A program made the translations under genes and the position numbers. Shown piece after piece: positions 1-8,043 of a DNA stretch of 64,000 bases (position 1 is the stretch's first letter; every line of letters begins with the position of its first letter). Origin of the DNA: Oceanospirillaceae bacterium (GTDB lineage: Bacteria > Pseudomonadota > Gammaproteobacteria > Pseudomonadales > Balneatricaceae); the NCBI GenBank assembly GCA_013373085.1, contig JABXIM010000013.1:79204-143203 (forward strand). The letters run 5' to 3'. The notes beneath the pieces were generated by a model. That model had not been told where the DNA came from. It saw only the letters and a program-made list of their open reading frames with translations, and did not search any database.

Positions 1-63
1 TAGCGACCGTCGTATTCTAACTGAAGCGTCAGGATTAGGTGTAGGGTGGAGTGTCGAAGGCGC

Positions 64-84
64 GTCACCCGTCACCCGTCACGA
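64..84. repeat. Short GTCACCC tandem repeat
   Basis: Two exact GTCACCC units and a third partial unit stand just after the stop codon of the deaminase gene. The rest of the first 85 bases shows no coding sequence. The motif resembles the CACTCAC-type simple repeats near 1674-1738 and 45071-45098, also placed at gene ends. Confidence 0.5.
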
Positions 85-85
85 C

Positions 86-1447
86 TTAAGCCTGTGCCTT
101 CTGTGCCAGCCTGCGCGCGGCGGCCCTGTGGTCGGCGACGAGTTGCGCAAGATCGGTGTTCGGCAGGGTGCCGTCGATCACCTTCCAGTCGCCGCCGACC
201 ATGACGCGGTCGGCCTGCTGCGCGCCACAGAGTAGCAGGGCGGCGAGCGGGTCGTGACTGCCGGAGAAGCGCAGCTCGTCGAGGCGGAAAAGTGCCAGGT
301 CTGCCTGCTTGCCAGATGCCAGTATGCCGATATCGTCGCGCCCCAGCACGCGTGCCGAGCCGGCGGTGGCCCAGCGGTAGGCGTCGAAGTGGGTCACCTT
401 GGATGAACCATAGCGCAGCCGTTGCAGGTACATACCCTGGCGGACCTCGTTGATCAGGTTGGAGCCGTCGTTGGAGGCCGAGCCGTCGACGCCGAGCCCG
501 ACCGGCGCACCGGCGGCCTCGAGCTCGAGGTTGCGGCAGATGCCCGAGGCCAGCATCATGTTGGAGCTGGGACAGTGGCAGATGCCGACGCCGGCCGCCC
601 CGAGACGACGGATCTCATCATCGTTGAAGTGGATGCCGTGGGCCAGCCAGGTACGGTCACTGAGCCAGCCGACGCTTTCCAGATAATCCACCGTACGCAT
701 GCCGAAACGTTGTTCGCAGAAGGCTTCTTCGTCGAGCGTTTCGGCCAGGTGGGTGTGTAGCCGCACATCGAGGCGTTCAGCCAGGGCGGCGCTCTCGCGC
801 ATGATTTCGCTGGTCACCGAAAAGGGCGAGCAGGGCGCCAACGCGATCTGGGTTCGGGCACCGTCGCCGCGCTCGTGATAGCGCCGGATCAGCCGTTCGC
901 TGTCTTCCAGAATCTGGGCTTCCGTCTGCACGGTACTCTGCGGCGGCAGACCGCCGTCTTTCTCGCCCAGGCTCATCGAGCCGCGGGTCAGCATTACCCG
1001 GATACCGACCGCCCGGGCCTGCTCCACCTGCACGTCGATCGCATTCTCCATGCCGCCCGGGAAAAGGTAGTGGTGGTCGGAGGCGGTGGTGCAACCGGAC
1101 AGAAGTAGTTCGGTCAATGCCAGGCGTGTGGCCAGAGCATGCATCTCCGGTTCCAGGTGCGCCCAGACACCATAGAGGCTTTTGAGCCAGGGGAAGAGTT
1201 CCTTGTTAAGGGCATCCGGATAGGCGCGGGTCAGCGTCTGATAGAAGTGATGATGGGTATTGATCAGGCCGGGCAACAACACGTGCTCGCCGGCATCGAA
1301 TGTCTCGTTACAGGGCGCCGATGGATACTGGCCGCGGCCGATCAGTTCGACGATCCGGGTGCCGTCCACAACGATACCGCCGCGGGCATCGATATCGGTA
1401 CCGGTGTATATGGCCAGGGGATTCTTAATCCAGAGTCTTTTGCTCAT
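86..1447 (-). CDS. 8-oxoguanine deaminase-like amidohydrolase
   Basis: A 453-residue cytosolic metal-dependent hydrolase of the amidohydrolase superfamily, in the subgroup holding 8-oxoguanine deaminase and the atrazine chlorohydrolase/guanine deaminase relatives. The N-terminal metal motif is the histidine-rich NTHHHF stretch after LPGL; HTHLAET supplies the next ligand, AHGIHF another, and VDGSASND carries the catalytic aspartate. Length is normal for the family. The start is the ATG at 1447, preceded by GAGG eight bases upstream; an upstream in-frame ATG at 1483 lacks a ribosome site. The likely role is hydrolytic deamination of an oxidised or free purine in salvage or catabolism; exact substrate is inferred. 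The gene stands alone, with a GTATAC-type palindrome in its promoter region. Confidence 0.8.
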   Translation of the reverse strand: MSKRLWIKNPLAIYTGTDIDARGGIVVDGTRIVELIGRGQYPSAPCNETFDAGEHVLLPGLINTHHHFYQTLTRAYPDALNKELFPWLKSLYGVWAHLEPEMHALATRLALTELLLSGCTTASDHHYLFPGGMENAIDVQVEQARAVGIRVMLTRGSMSLGEKDGGLPPQSTVQTEAQILEDSERLIRRYHERGDGARTQIALAPCSPFSVTSEIMRESAALAERLDVRLHTHLAETLDEEAFCEQRFGMRTVDYLESVGWLSDRTWLAHGIHFNDDEIRRLGAAGVGICHCPSSNMMLASGICRNLELEAAGAPVGLGVDGSASNDGSNLINEVRQGMYLQRLRYGSSKVTHFDAYRWATAGSARVLGRDDIGILASGKQADLALFRLDELRFSGSHDPLAALLLCGAQQADRVMVGGDWKVIDGTLPNTDLAQLVADHRAAARRLAQKAQA

Positions 1448-1545
1448 GTGGGGTTCCTCGAGAAATTTGCCTACCGACAGCACCGCGCGCAGTCGTGCTG
1501 CCGGGCCGATCGGGTTGTTTAAGGCGTGAACCCTTCGCCATGAGT

Positions 1546-1568
1546 CTGTATACAGAAAAGGTGTATAC
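1546..1568. promoter_or_regulatory. Candidate operator with two GTATAC half sites
   Basis: A perfect 10-bp palindrome CTGTATACAG (1546-1555) is followed by a second GTATAC (1563-1568), about 100 bp upstream of the minus-strand deaminase start. TGTATACA cores are typical of GntR/FadR-family operators. The regulator is not in the window, so this is inferred from the pattern only. Confidence 0.35.
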
Positions 1569-1609
1569 GGTACGCATTATGCGATGCGGCCGGGCGGGCT
1601 GCAAGGGCG

Positions 1610-1670
1610 GCAAGTCAGGTGCGTACAGGAGGGAGATAGGGCAAGTCAGGTGCGGTACAGGAGGGATATA
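1610..1670. repeat. Tandem duplication of about 31 bp
   Basis: Two adjacent copies of a roughly 31-bp unit (1610-1640 and 1641-1670) share GCAAGTCAGGTGC and GTACAGGAGGGA, differing by a one-base insertion and a substitution. They sit in the intergenic region between the deaminase and the secreted protein. No coding function is apparent. Confidence 0.7.
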
Positions 1671-1673
1671 GTA

Positions 1674-1738
1674 AGTGGTGAGTCGTGAGTGGTAAAAAGG
1701 GTTTACGACTGACTGCTCACCACTGATTACTCACCACT
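1674..1738. repeat. Inverted CACTCAC-type repeat
   Basis: AGTGGTGAGT (1674-1683) is the exact reverse complement of ACTCACCACT (1729-1738), with further related GAGTGGT and CTCACCACT words between. The element ends just before the ribosome site of the downstream gene. The same word family forms a tandem array at 45071-45098, which suggests a dispersed repeat of this genome. Confidence 0.6.
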
Positions 1739-1751
1739 CACGAGGTATCCA

Positions 1752-2342
1752 ATGCCCTCATTCAGGCTCTTCTCGTTTCGCCTCTGGCTGCTGTCGCTGG
1801 CGCTGTTCGGTTGCGTACTGCAGGTCCAGGCCAACCCTGGGCTGACGTCGCAGCAGGTGGCGGGTTATGTCAGCTTGTTACCTGACGTTCGGGCTTTTTC
1901 ACAGCGTCTTGGCACGGAACTCGGTACCGAGCTGCAACGTGAGCTGCAGCCAACGGAAGGGGAGGCGTTTGCGCCCCACAGCAAGGGGCTGGCAATGCTG
2001 AAACAGCGCCAGCCGGACAATTACCGGTCGCTGTCGCAGCTGGTCGAGTCCGGCGGCTTCCCCAGCGCCGAGGCCTGGGCCAGCGCCGGCGACCGGGTGA
2101 TGCTGGGGTATGCCGCGCTCAAGGCGGAGCAGGCCAGCCCGGAGCTGCTGGCCATGGCGGCGGGCATGGATCCGCAAATGCTGGCGCTGATGCCGCCGGC
2201 GATGCAGGCTCGCGTAAAACAGGTGCAGCTGCTGGCACGTACCCTGGCAGCGGTGGACCCGGCGGACATGGCGGTGGTGCGGCCGCTGGTGCCGCAGCTC
2301 GATACGTACTGGCGCCAGGACTGGCAGCGTATTCAGCCGTAG
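1752..2342 (+). CDS. Putative secreted protein of unknown function
   Basis: A 196-residue protein I do not recognise. Residues 1-27 form a clear Sec signal peptide: two arginines, a hydrophobic core rich in Leu and Phe, and a VQA-type cleavage site before Asn. The mature part is alpha-helical in character, rich in Ala, Leu, Gln and Met, with a methionine-rich stretch near residues 135-155. No cofactor or catalytic motif is visible. GAGG stands seven bases before the ATG. It is probably monocistronic and converges on hmp, with a large inverted repeat between them. It is likely periplasmic. Confidence 0.6.
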   Translation: MPSFRLFSFRLWLLSLALFGCVLQVQANPGLTSQQVAGYVSLLPDVRAFSQRLGTELGTELQRELQPTEGEAFAPHSKGLAMLKQRQPDNYRSLSQLVESGGFPSAEAWASAGDRVMLGYAALKAEQASPELLAMAAGMDPQMLALMPPAMQARVKQVQLLARTLAAVDPADMAVVRPLVPQLDTYWRQDWQRIQP

Positions 2343-2347
2343 GCTGG

Positions 2348-2407
2348 AATGAGCACCGAAAGTACCAATTCCACCGGACAGATCCGGTGGAATTCGCTTC
2401 GCTCATT
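2348..2407. terminator. Nested inverted repeat between convergent genes
   Basis: AATTCCACCGG (2367-2377) and CCGGTGGAATT (2384-2394) form a perfect 11-bp stem with a 6-base loop. Outside it AATGAGC (2348-2354) pairs with GCTCATT (2401-2407). It lies six bases after the secreted-protein stop and before the end of hmp on the other strand, so it could stop transcription from both sides. It lacks a T-run and may instead be a dispersed palindromic repeat. Confidence 0.55.
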
Positions 2408-2430
2408 GCCACCCCAGAGGGTATTTCGCC

Positions 2431-3645
2431 TCACTCCCCGGTCAGGGTTTGGTGTGGACCGAACAGCTCGTAGTGCAGACGGGCATCGTCGACGTCCCAG
2501 TCTTTCAACTGACGGTATACCGCGCGCATGAACGCCAGGGGGCCGCAGAAATAGAACTGCGTATCGTCCCGCAGAATAGAGTCTCGCAACGGCGCGAGAT
2601 CGATCAGTCCGGTGGCGTCGTAATCCTGGTCGATCCGGTCTTCGGCCAACGGCTCACGGTACCAGACGAAACTGTGTATATGCTCCTGGTCCCGCGCCAG
2701 AGATGCCACCTGGTCGCGGAAGGCATGCTGACGTCCGTTTTCGCAGGCGTGCAGGTAATGAACCGGCGCCCGGTGACCCGACCGCGACAGCTGGTTGAGC
2801 ATGCTCAGCAACGGTGTCAGGCCAACGCCGCCCGACAGCAGTACGACCGGGGTATCGGCGTCGACATCGAGGAAGAAGTCGCCGGCGGGCGGCAGCAGAT
2901 CAAGCTCATCGCCGACGTCGACGTGGTCGTGCAGGTAGTTCGAGATCTGTCCCGCCGGCGTTCCGGATTCCCGCTTGACGCTGATGCGATAGGTGTTGCC
3001 GTTTGGCGCGTCGGATAGCGAATACTGGCGGTATTCGTGATGCGCCAGCGACGGGTGGGACACCGACAGGCTCAGATACTGGCCCGGTTTGAAGTCCATG
3101 ACCGGTCCTCCGTCGACCGGCGACCAGACAAAGGATGTGACCAGTTCGCTTTCGGCGGTCTTGGCCACCAGACGGAAGCGTCGCTTGCCGCGCCAGCCGC
3201 CCGCTGCCTGCTCGGCACTGGCATAGATTTCCTCTTCCCGGCCGATAAAAATCGCTGCCAGCTGGCCGTAAGCCTGTCCCCAGGCGTCCAGCACCTCGGG
3301 CGTGGCGGCATCCGGTGCCAGCTCGCGAATAGTTTCCAGCAGGTGATGGCCGACGATGTCATACTGTTCCGGGCGGATCTGGAATCCGGTGTGCTTGTGC
3401 GCAATGCGCTCGATCGCCTGTGCGAGCACCGCCGGATTGTCGAGGTAGCGGGCATAGGCAAGAATGGCGTTGAACAGCGCGACCGGTTGCTGGCCAGAGT
3501 GCTGATGCGACAGATTGAAGATGTCCTTGAGTTCGGGGTTTTCCCGAAACATGCGGCCATAGAAGTGCTCGGTGATTGCGGTGCCGGCGGATTCCAGCAG
3601 TGGCAGGGTGGACTGTACGATTTCGATCTGGTGCCGGGATAGCAT
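2431..3645 (-). CDS. hmp: Flavohemoprotein, nitric oxide dioxygenase
   Basis: A 404-residue cytosolic enzyme that converts nitric oxide and O2 to nitrate using NAD(P)H. Residues 1-140 are the globin domain, with the proximal histidine in the AHKHTGF region; about 150-260 form the FAD-binding barrel with a YRQYSLSD motif; the rest is the NAD-binding domain with GGVGLTP and a C-terminal FCGPLAFM motif. Length is typical. Two ATGs stand close together: AGGAGA abuts the first (3651) and lies six bases before the second (3645), so the second is chosen. The promoter carries an NsrR-like half site. The gene is monocistronic. Confidence 0.95.
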   Translation of the reverse strand: MLSRHQIEIVQSTLPLLESAGTAITEHFYGRMFRENPELKDIFNLSHQHSGQQPVALFNAILAYARYLDNPAVLAQAIERIAHKHTGFQIRPEQYDIVGHHLLETIRELAPDAATPEVLDAWGQAYGQLAAIFIGREEEIYASAEQAAGGWRGKRRFRLVAKTAESELVTSFVWSPVDGGPVMDFKPGQYLSLSVSHPSLAHHEYRQYSLSDAPNGNTYRISVKRESGTPAGQISNYLHDHVDVGDELDLLPPAGDFFLDVDADTPVVLLSGGVGLTPLLSMLNQLSRSGHRAPVHYLHACENGRQHAFRDQVASLARDQEHIHSFVWYREPLAEDRIDQDYDATGLIDLAPLRDSILRDDTQFYFCGPLAFMRAVYRQLKDWDVDDARLHYELFGPHQTLTGE

Positions 3646-3685
3646 CGCCATTCTCCTAAAGGTGTAATGTTTATACATGTTAGAG

Positions 3686-3708
3686 AAGATGTATTATCTA
3701 TATATGTT
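3686..3708. promoter_or_regulatory. Candidate NsrR-type operator of hmp
   Basis: AAGATGTATT (3686-3695) matches nine of ten bases of the NsrR half-site AAGATGCATT, about 45 bp upstream of the hmp start. The partner half is weak (ATATATGTT). NsrR control of hmp is well established in Gammaproteobacteria; assignment here is inferred. Confidence 0.35.
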
Positions 3709-3763
3709 AGTGTTCGTCAATAGGCATGACGCTCAGATAACAGCAGCTGTCGCTCCGGGTATG

Positions 3764-3879
3764 AGGGGCTGTTTTCCGTTGCTCGTCGCTTTTTTGGCGC
3801 AACCCAGCCGCACAACTCGCGCCTTGACTTGTGCGAAAACAGTCTTGGCAGGACGTATCCACAAACGTCAACAGCCCCT
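3764..3879. other. Structured intergenic element with 10-bp terminal inverted repeats
   Basis: AGGGGCTGTT (3764-3773) and AACAGCCCCT (3870-3879) are perfect inverted repeats closing a 116-base segment. Inside are GTTGC/GCAAC, GCACAA/TTGTGC and GACGT/ACGTC stems, and CTGTTTTC can alternatively pair with GAAAACAG. The fold resembles a multibranched RNA or a small non-autonomous mobile element. No ORF of note lies in it, and I see no clear target-site duplication. The remaining bases from 3880 to 4082 show nothing recognisable apart from the promoter area of the next gene. Confidence 0.4.
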
Positions 3880-4082
3880 GGGTCCCAAGAGAACGAGCAG
3901 GACTTATTCACGGCATCTTTAGCTCCAAAAGGGCGGGTCTGGGCAATATTTGTCGCCAATAGATGACAGCGGCTTGATGGAGGGTCTATGGTCAATAGGA
4001 CAGGACAGAAAATCCGTCTGCCGCGCTTTTACGGATTTTTCCGGTACAGGAAGACGTTACATTACCTCTCGGGTCTTATTCG

Positions 4083-5339
4083 ATGAGTCGTCTGGATGCT
4101 CGTTATTTGCGCCGGAGGCTTCTGGAAGCGCAGCACGAGCAGACACCGGTCGCACTGGCCGGTAGCGCTTTTGTCGCTCTCTGTGCCGGCGGATACTACT
4201 GGTGGCTGACAGAGGAGCTGTTTTTCCCGGTCTGGCTGCTGGCGTCTCTGGCGCTGGTGATTGCCCGGCTGGCAATCTATCTGACGCTTGAGCGGCAGCG
4301 AAACAGGTCGCAATCGCTGGACGAGCTTCACTGGCAGCGGCTGTATTTTTCCAGTGTCATTGTCGCGGCCGTCAGTTGGGCCGCAATCGGGCTTTTTGTT
4401 GAACTGACCCTGCCATTCGATGAGTCGGCGTTCATCTACGTTTGCCTGGCCGGTATGGTCGCCGGTAGCGTGGCCAGTACGGCATCGGTCTCGCCACGAC
4501 TCTATCTGAGCTTTTCCGCTATTACGCTATTGCCGCTTTCGTTTGTGCTGCTGGTGTCATTGCAGGCGCAGAAGGTAGCGATGGGGCTGATCTGCATTGC
4601 TTTCTTCATCTTCACCCAGCGCTCGACCTTCCGGATATATCAGGTCTTCGAAGGCTTTATGAGCAGCAACCTGGTCAACGAACAGTTGCTGCGCGAGCTG
4701 CGGCAGGAGCAGCGGCGGGTGTTGAAACTGAACGACCAACTGCGAGAGGACCTGGTTAAACGCATCAATACCGAGAAGCAGTTGCGGACCGAAAAACAGC
4801 GGGCGGAGGCGCTGGCGGAAAAGCTCTACGAACTGTCGTCGATCGACGGCCTGACGGAGATTCCCAACCGCCGCTATTTCGACGAGCTGCTGGCGGAAGA
4901 GTGGAGCCGTGCGCTGCGTAGCGGCACGGTGCTGTCGCTGATCATCTGCGATATTGATTATTTCAAGGACTTCAACGACCAGTATGGGCACCTGGTCGGC
5001 GACGAATGCCTCAAGGCGGTGGCCCGGGAGCTCGACCTGCATGCCCGGCGAGCCGGTGACTCGGTGGCTCGATTCGGTGGCGAGGAATTTGCCGTGCTGC
5101 TTCCGGGCACTCAGCTCGACGCCGCGCTGCGACTGGCCGATGAGATGCGAGAATCGGTCAAGGCTCTGGGGATCTTGCACCGGGGGTCGAAGGTCAGCGA
5201 TCTGGTCACCATCAGTATGGGCGTCGCGAGCATGGTGCCGTCGCTGGATGCCCGCCCGCAGCAGTTGCTCAAGGAAGCAGACGAGGCGCTGTACCGGGCC
5301 AAGCACGAGGGTCGCGATCGGGTGGTCAGCGCCGCCTGA
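4083..5339 (+). CDS. Membrane-bound diguanylate cyclase (GGDEF)
   Basis: A 418-residue enzyme expected to make cyclic di-GMP from two GTP. Residues 20-180 hold about six hydrophobic segments, so the sensor part is embedded in the inner membrane without a large periplasmic domain. A coiled coil with many Glu, Arg and Gln follows (about 195-250). The GGDEF domain starts at SSIDGLTEIPNRR; its active site reads GGEEF at about residues 332-336, and an RAGD inhibitory I-site stands just before it, so product feedback is expected. It is monocistronic, ending in a hairpin pair. The signal sensed is unknown. Confidence 0.88.
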   Translation: MSRLDARYLRRRLLEAQHEQTPVALAGSAFVALCAGGYYWWLTEELFFPVWLLASLALVIARLAIYLTLERQRNRSQSLDELHWQRLYFSSVIVAAVSWAAIGLFVELTLPFDESAFIYVCLAGMVAGSVASTASVSPRLYLSFSAITLLPLSFVLLVSLQAQKVAMGLICIAFFIFTQRSTFRIYQVFEGFMSSNLVNEQLLRELRQEQRRVLKLNDQLREDLVKRINTEKQLRTEKQRAEALAEKLYELSSIDGLTEIPNRRYFDELLAEEWSRALRSGTVLSLIICDIDYFKDFNDQYGHLVGDECLKAVARELDLHARRAGDSVARFGGEEFAVLLPGTQLDAALRLADEMRESVKALGILHRGSKVSDLVTISMGVASMVPSLDARPQQLLKEADEALYRAKHEGRDRVVSAA

Positions 5340-5350
5340 GACCTGACAGC

Positions 5351-5382
5351 TTGCGATCAGTCGCAAGGGGCTGAAAGCCCCT
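5351..5382. terminator. Two adjacent hairpins between convergent genes
   Basis: TTGCGA-TCAG-TCGCAA (5351-5366) is followed at once by AGGGGCT-GAA-AGCCCCT (5366-5382). They lie between the diguanylate cyclase and the convergent TetR gene. There is no strong T-run, so termination is likely but not certain. Confidence 0.5.
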
Positions 5383-5449
5383 CAGAGCTTGTTAAACTGT
5401 TGATGGTGTCTTCAGGGGCGCTGCAGGCATAACGATCTTGAACGGGTTC

Positions 5450-6100
5450 TCAGTCCCGGCGAATGCCGCAGCCACCGAGAATGATCTCGGTCAGCGTCCG
5501 GGCGGCGGTTTCGAATACGTCCTCTTCCAATTCCTCCTTGCCCAGCGCCGCCTGGACCTGAATGGCGAAGTCGGCGTAGTGCTGGGTGCTGCCCCAGAGC
5601 AGGAAAATAAGGTGGGCCGGGTCGATCGGCTTCATTTTTCCGTCGGCGATCCAGCGCTCGAACACGGCTGCGCGGGAGCGGAACCATTCACGGTAGTCCT
5701 GCTGAAAGTACTCGCTCAGGTGCGTTCCGCCGCTGAGGATTTCCATCGCGAATACCCTTGATGCCTGCGGGTAGCGACGGGAAAAGTCGATCTTGGTGGC
5801 GATATAGCGCGGCAGCACCTCGGCCGGGTCGTCATCGCCACTGAGTTCGTTGAAGGTGCTGTCCCAAAGCTCGATGATGTTGGATAGCACGGCGTAGTAG
5901 AGGCCAAGCTTGTTGTTGAAATAGTAATGGATATTGGCCTTGGGCAGGCCGGCGCGGTCTGCCACCTGCTGCATGCTGGTGCCCTTGAAGCCGTGACGGG
6001 CGAACTCCTGTTCGGCGGCGTCGAGGATCAGCTTCTCGTTCTGTTGCCGGATGCGCCCGGCGGGCCGGTCGGTGCGGTGGGCGCCTACTTCGAACTGCAT
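5450..6100 (-). CDS. TetR family transcriptional regulator, RutR-like
   Basis: A 216-residue repressor-type protein. The N-terminal helix-turn-helix lies at about residues 22-65 (FARHGFKGTSMQQVADRAGL, then a KANIHYYFNNK recognition segment). The C-terminal ligand and dimer domain, with AMEILSGG and LLWGSTQHYADFA, is like that of RutR, the uracil-sensing regulator of pyrimidine use. AGGAG stands 11 bases before the ATG. The ligand cannot be told from sequence. The divergent neighbour is a DMT-type exporter, a common regulatory pairing, and a purine deaminase lies 4 kb away; a nucleobase-related role is an inference. Confidence 0.8.
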   Translation of the reverse strand: MQFEVGAHRTDRPAGRIRQQNEKLILDAAEQEFARHGFKGTSMQQVADRAGLPKANIHYYFNNKLGLYYAVLSNIIELWDSTFNELSGDDDPAEVLPRYIATKIDFSRRYPQASRVFAMEILSGGTHLSEYFQQDYREWFRSRAAVFERWIADGKMKPIDPAHLIFLLWGSTQHYADFAIQVQAALGKEELEEDVFETAARTLTEIILGGCGIRRD

Positions 6101-6374
6101 GCGTATTGTTACTCCTGTACGTTGCTTGCGCCCATTATAAGAGAACCGGGGGCTTCTGTCGGGTTCCTGTCCGGTTCCGGGGGGGCCGGCTGTGCTTCAG
6201 AGCCTGCAGTGCGCCAGTCGGGGCAGGTCAGGACAGCTGTCTGCGCAGAATCCCACCCGGGTTCCGGACGGGTGCGGAATCCGCCCGAATGCCAATTTGC
6301 CGGTCGGCCGCATAGTATAGGGGGCCGCGTGCGGGTCACCGGACCGCGCGCGTGAACGAATCAAGGGAGTCGGG

Positions 6375-7283
6375 ATGATCACCAGGAATCTGCAGGCCGA
6401 TTTACTTATGGTGCTGGTCACGCTGCTGGCGGCCATGGGCTGGGTCTTTTCCCACGAGGCGTTGCAAACGTTGCCGCCCATGGGCTTCATAGGCGTGCGT
6501 TTTTTGTTGGCGGGGCTGCTTGTAAGCGCCGCAGGATGGCAGCAGGTCCGCGGCCTGGCGCCTTCCGCCTGGCGCCGTGCCGTGGCGACCGGCGCCGTCA
6601 TGGGCGTGGCGATGCTGTGCTGGATTCTGGGACTGTTCCATGCCACGCACCTGGGGGTCGGCGCCTTTATAACCAGTCTCGGCGTGGTGCTGGTACCGGT
6701 GGTCGGCTGGCTGTTTTTCCGTCTCACCCCGACCGCGAGTACCTGGGTTGCCGTTCTGGTGGCAAGCCTCGGGATGGGATGTCTGTCACTGCAGGGGGGC
6801 TTTCATTTCACCCCCTCCGATGCCTTCTTTGTCGCCTCGGCCGTCATGCTCGCGGTGCACTTCAACCTCAACAGCCGCTATGTCGTCAGTATTCCGCCGG
6901 TGGCGCTGACGGGCATCCAGCTATCGGTGGTCGGGCTCATTGCCCTGGTGGTCTCATCGCTGCTGGAGTCCTGGCGTTTTGCGCCGGGCTGGGATGCCAT
7001 CGGTTGGCTGATGGCCAGCGTTTTGATTGCGACCAGTCTGCGATTCTTTCTGCAGATCAAGGCTCAGGGAATGGCATCGGCCAGCCACGCCGCCATCATC
7101 CTGACGCTCGAGCCGGTGTGGACCGCGATCGTCGGCATGATCTGGCTCGGTGAGCGCATGGGCACGCTGCAGGTCGTTGGCTGCTCGCTGATATTCCTGG
7201 CGTTGCTGATAAACCGCTGGCGCTGGCTGCTGCAGCGGCCGAAACCGGCCGCTGAGCGGGCGGCGCAGTCATCCCGGGTTTAG
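6375..7283 (+). CDS. DMT superfamily transporter (two EamA domains)
   Basis: A 302-residue inner-membrane protein with ten hydrophobic segments arranged as two EamA repeats of about five helices each. The second half carries the ILTLEPVWTAIVGMIWLGE signature of this superfamily. Such carriers export metabolites, amino acids or drugs; the substrate is not predictable. AGGGAG lies just before the ATG. It diverges from the TetR gene, which may control it, and its last four bases overlap the convergent flavin-binding gene. Confidence 0.85.
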   Translation: MITRNLQADLLMVLVTLLAAMGWVFSHEALQTLPPMGFIGVRFLLAGLLVSAAGWQQVRGLAPSAWRRAVATGAVMGVAMLCWILGLFHATHLGVGAFITSLGVVLVPVVGWLFFRLTPTASTWVAVLVASLGMGCLSLQGGFHFTPSDAFFVASAVMLAVHFNLNSRYVVSIPPVALTGIQLSVVGLIALVVSSLLESWRFAPGWDAIGWLMASVLIATSLRFFLQIKAQGMASASHAAIILTLEPVWTAIVGMIWLGERMGTLQVVGCSLIFLALLINRWRWLLQRPKPAAERAAQSSRV

Positions 7284-7891
7284 GCCGGGCGCTTGAGTGC
7301 GAAGGGTTCGGTAATCCCCGCGAACTGGGCGCCGCCCAGGCGCGCCAGCGGATCGAGCCCCTCTGCATCAATGTAGTGGCGGCCATCCTCTTCCCGCAGC
7401 AGCCGGTCGTCAACGAAGTACTGCCGGATTTCGGCGTAGACGATCGCCTGTTGCGCCGGCCCCAGCAGGTGGACGTCGTGCTTGATGCAGTGGAGGGCGA
7501 TGCCGGCATCGGCGATGCGCGGTACGTCGCAACCCGGAAAGTCGGTCAGTTGCAGGTCCAGACCCTCGAGTTCCGACTCACCATACTTCAGCGTGGCGGC
7601 GCTGGCGTTGACCGCCTCTGCGTGTTGCCGGGACGGAATATGGATGACGAAGTCCCGCTCGCTGAGAATATTGCGCCGCGAGTCCTTGATTTCGCCGTCG
7701 GCCTTGTGTCCGATAGACAGCATCACCAGCGGCGGGTCCGAGCAGATGGCGTTGAAGAACGAAAAGGGCGCCAGGTTCAGACTTCGGTCCTCGTTGCGGG
7801 ACAGCACCCAGGCGATCGGTCTTGGCAGGATGCCCTGGGTCATCAGATGATAGCGGCGGTTCGGGGACAAGGTGTCGAGGTCGAATATCAC
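7280..7891 (-). CDS. Flavin reductase-like, FMN-binding split-barrel protein
   Basis: A 203-residue protein of the DIM6/NTAB flavin reductase-like family. The features are ILPRPIAWVLSRN near the N-terminus, NLAPFSFFNAICSDPPLVMLS for the flavin-binding strand region, and KDSRRNI. Members bind FMN and reduce or transfer flavins to oxygenases, or act as flavoprotein oxygenases themselves. No partner oxygenase lies beside it. Its 3' end overlaps the end of the DMT transporter by four bases in convergent orientation. Confidence 0.82.
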   Translation of the reverse strand: MIFDLDTLSPNRRYHLMTQGILPRPIAWVLSRNEDRSLNLAPFSFFNAICSDPPLVMLSIGHKADGEIKDSRRNILSERDFVIHIPSRQHAEAVNASAATLKYGESELEGLDLQLTDFPGCDVPRIADAGIALHCIKHDVHLLGPAQQAIVYAEIRQYFVDDRLLREEDGRHYIDAEGLDPLARLGGAQFAGITEPFALKRPA

Positions 7892-8043
7892 AGCAGTATC
7901 CTTCCGTTTGTTGCGGTGTCAGAACAGTTGCACTCCAGCTTACGGAAGCGGGGTACAAGTCTCAATCGACCCGCCTGTGCCGGTGCCGCATTGTGCTGCG
8001 GTGGGCGTCTGGCATGGCAGGCACACAGCCGCAGGAGGTCGTA

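Noticed and set aside
3764..3879. Integron attC site
   Set aside because: The length and fold are suggestive, but the conserved RYYYAAC/GTTRRRY core pair at the ends is missing and there is no integrase.
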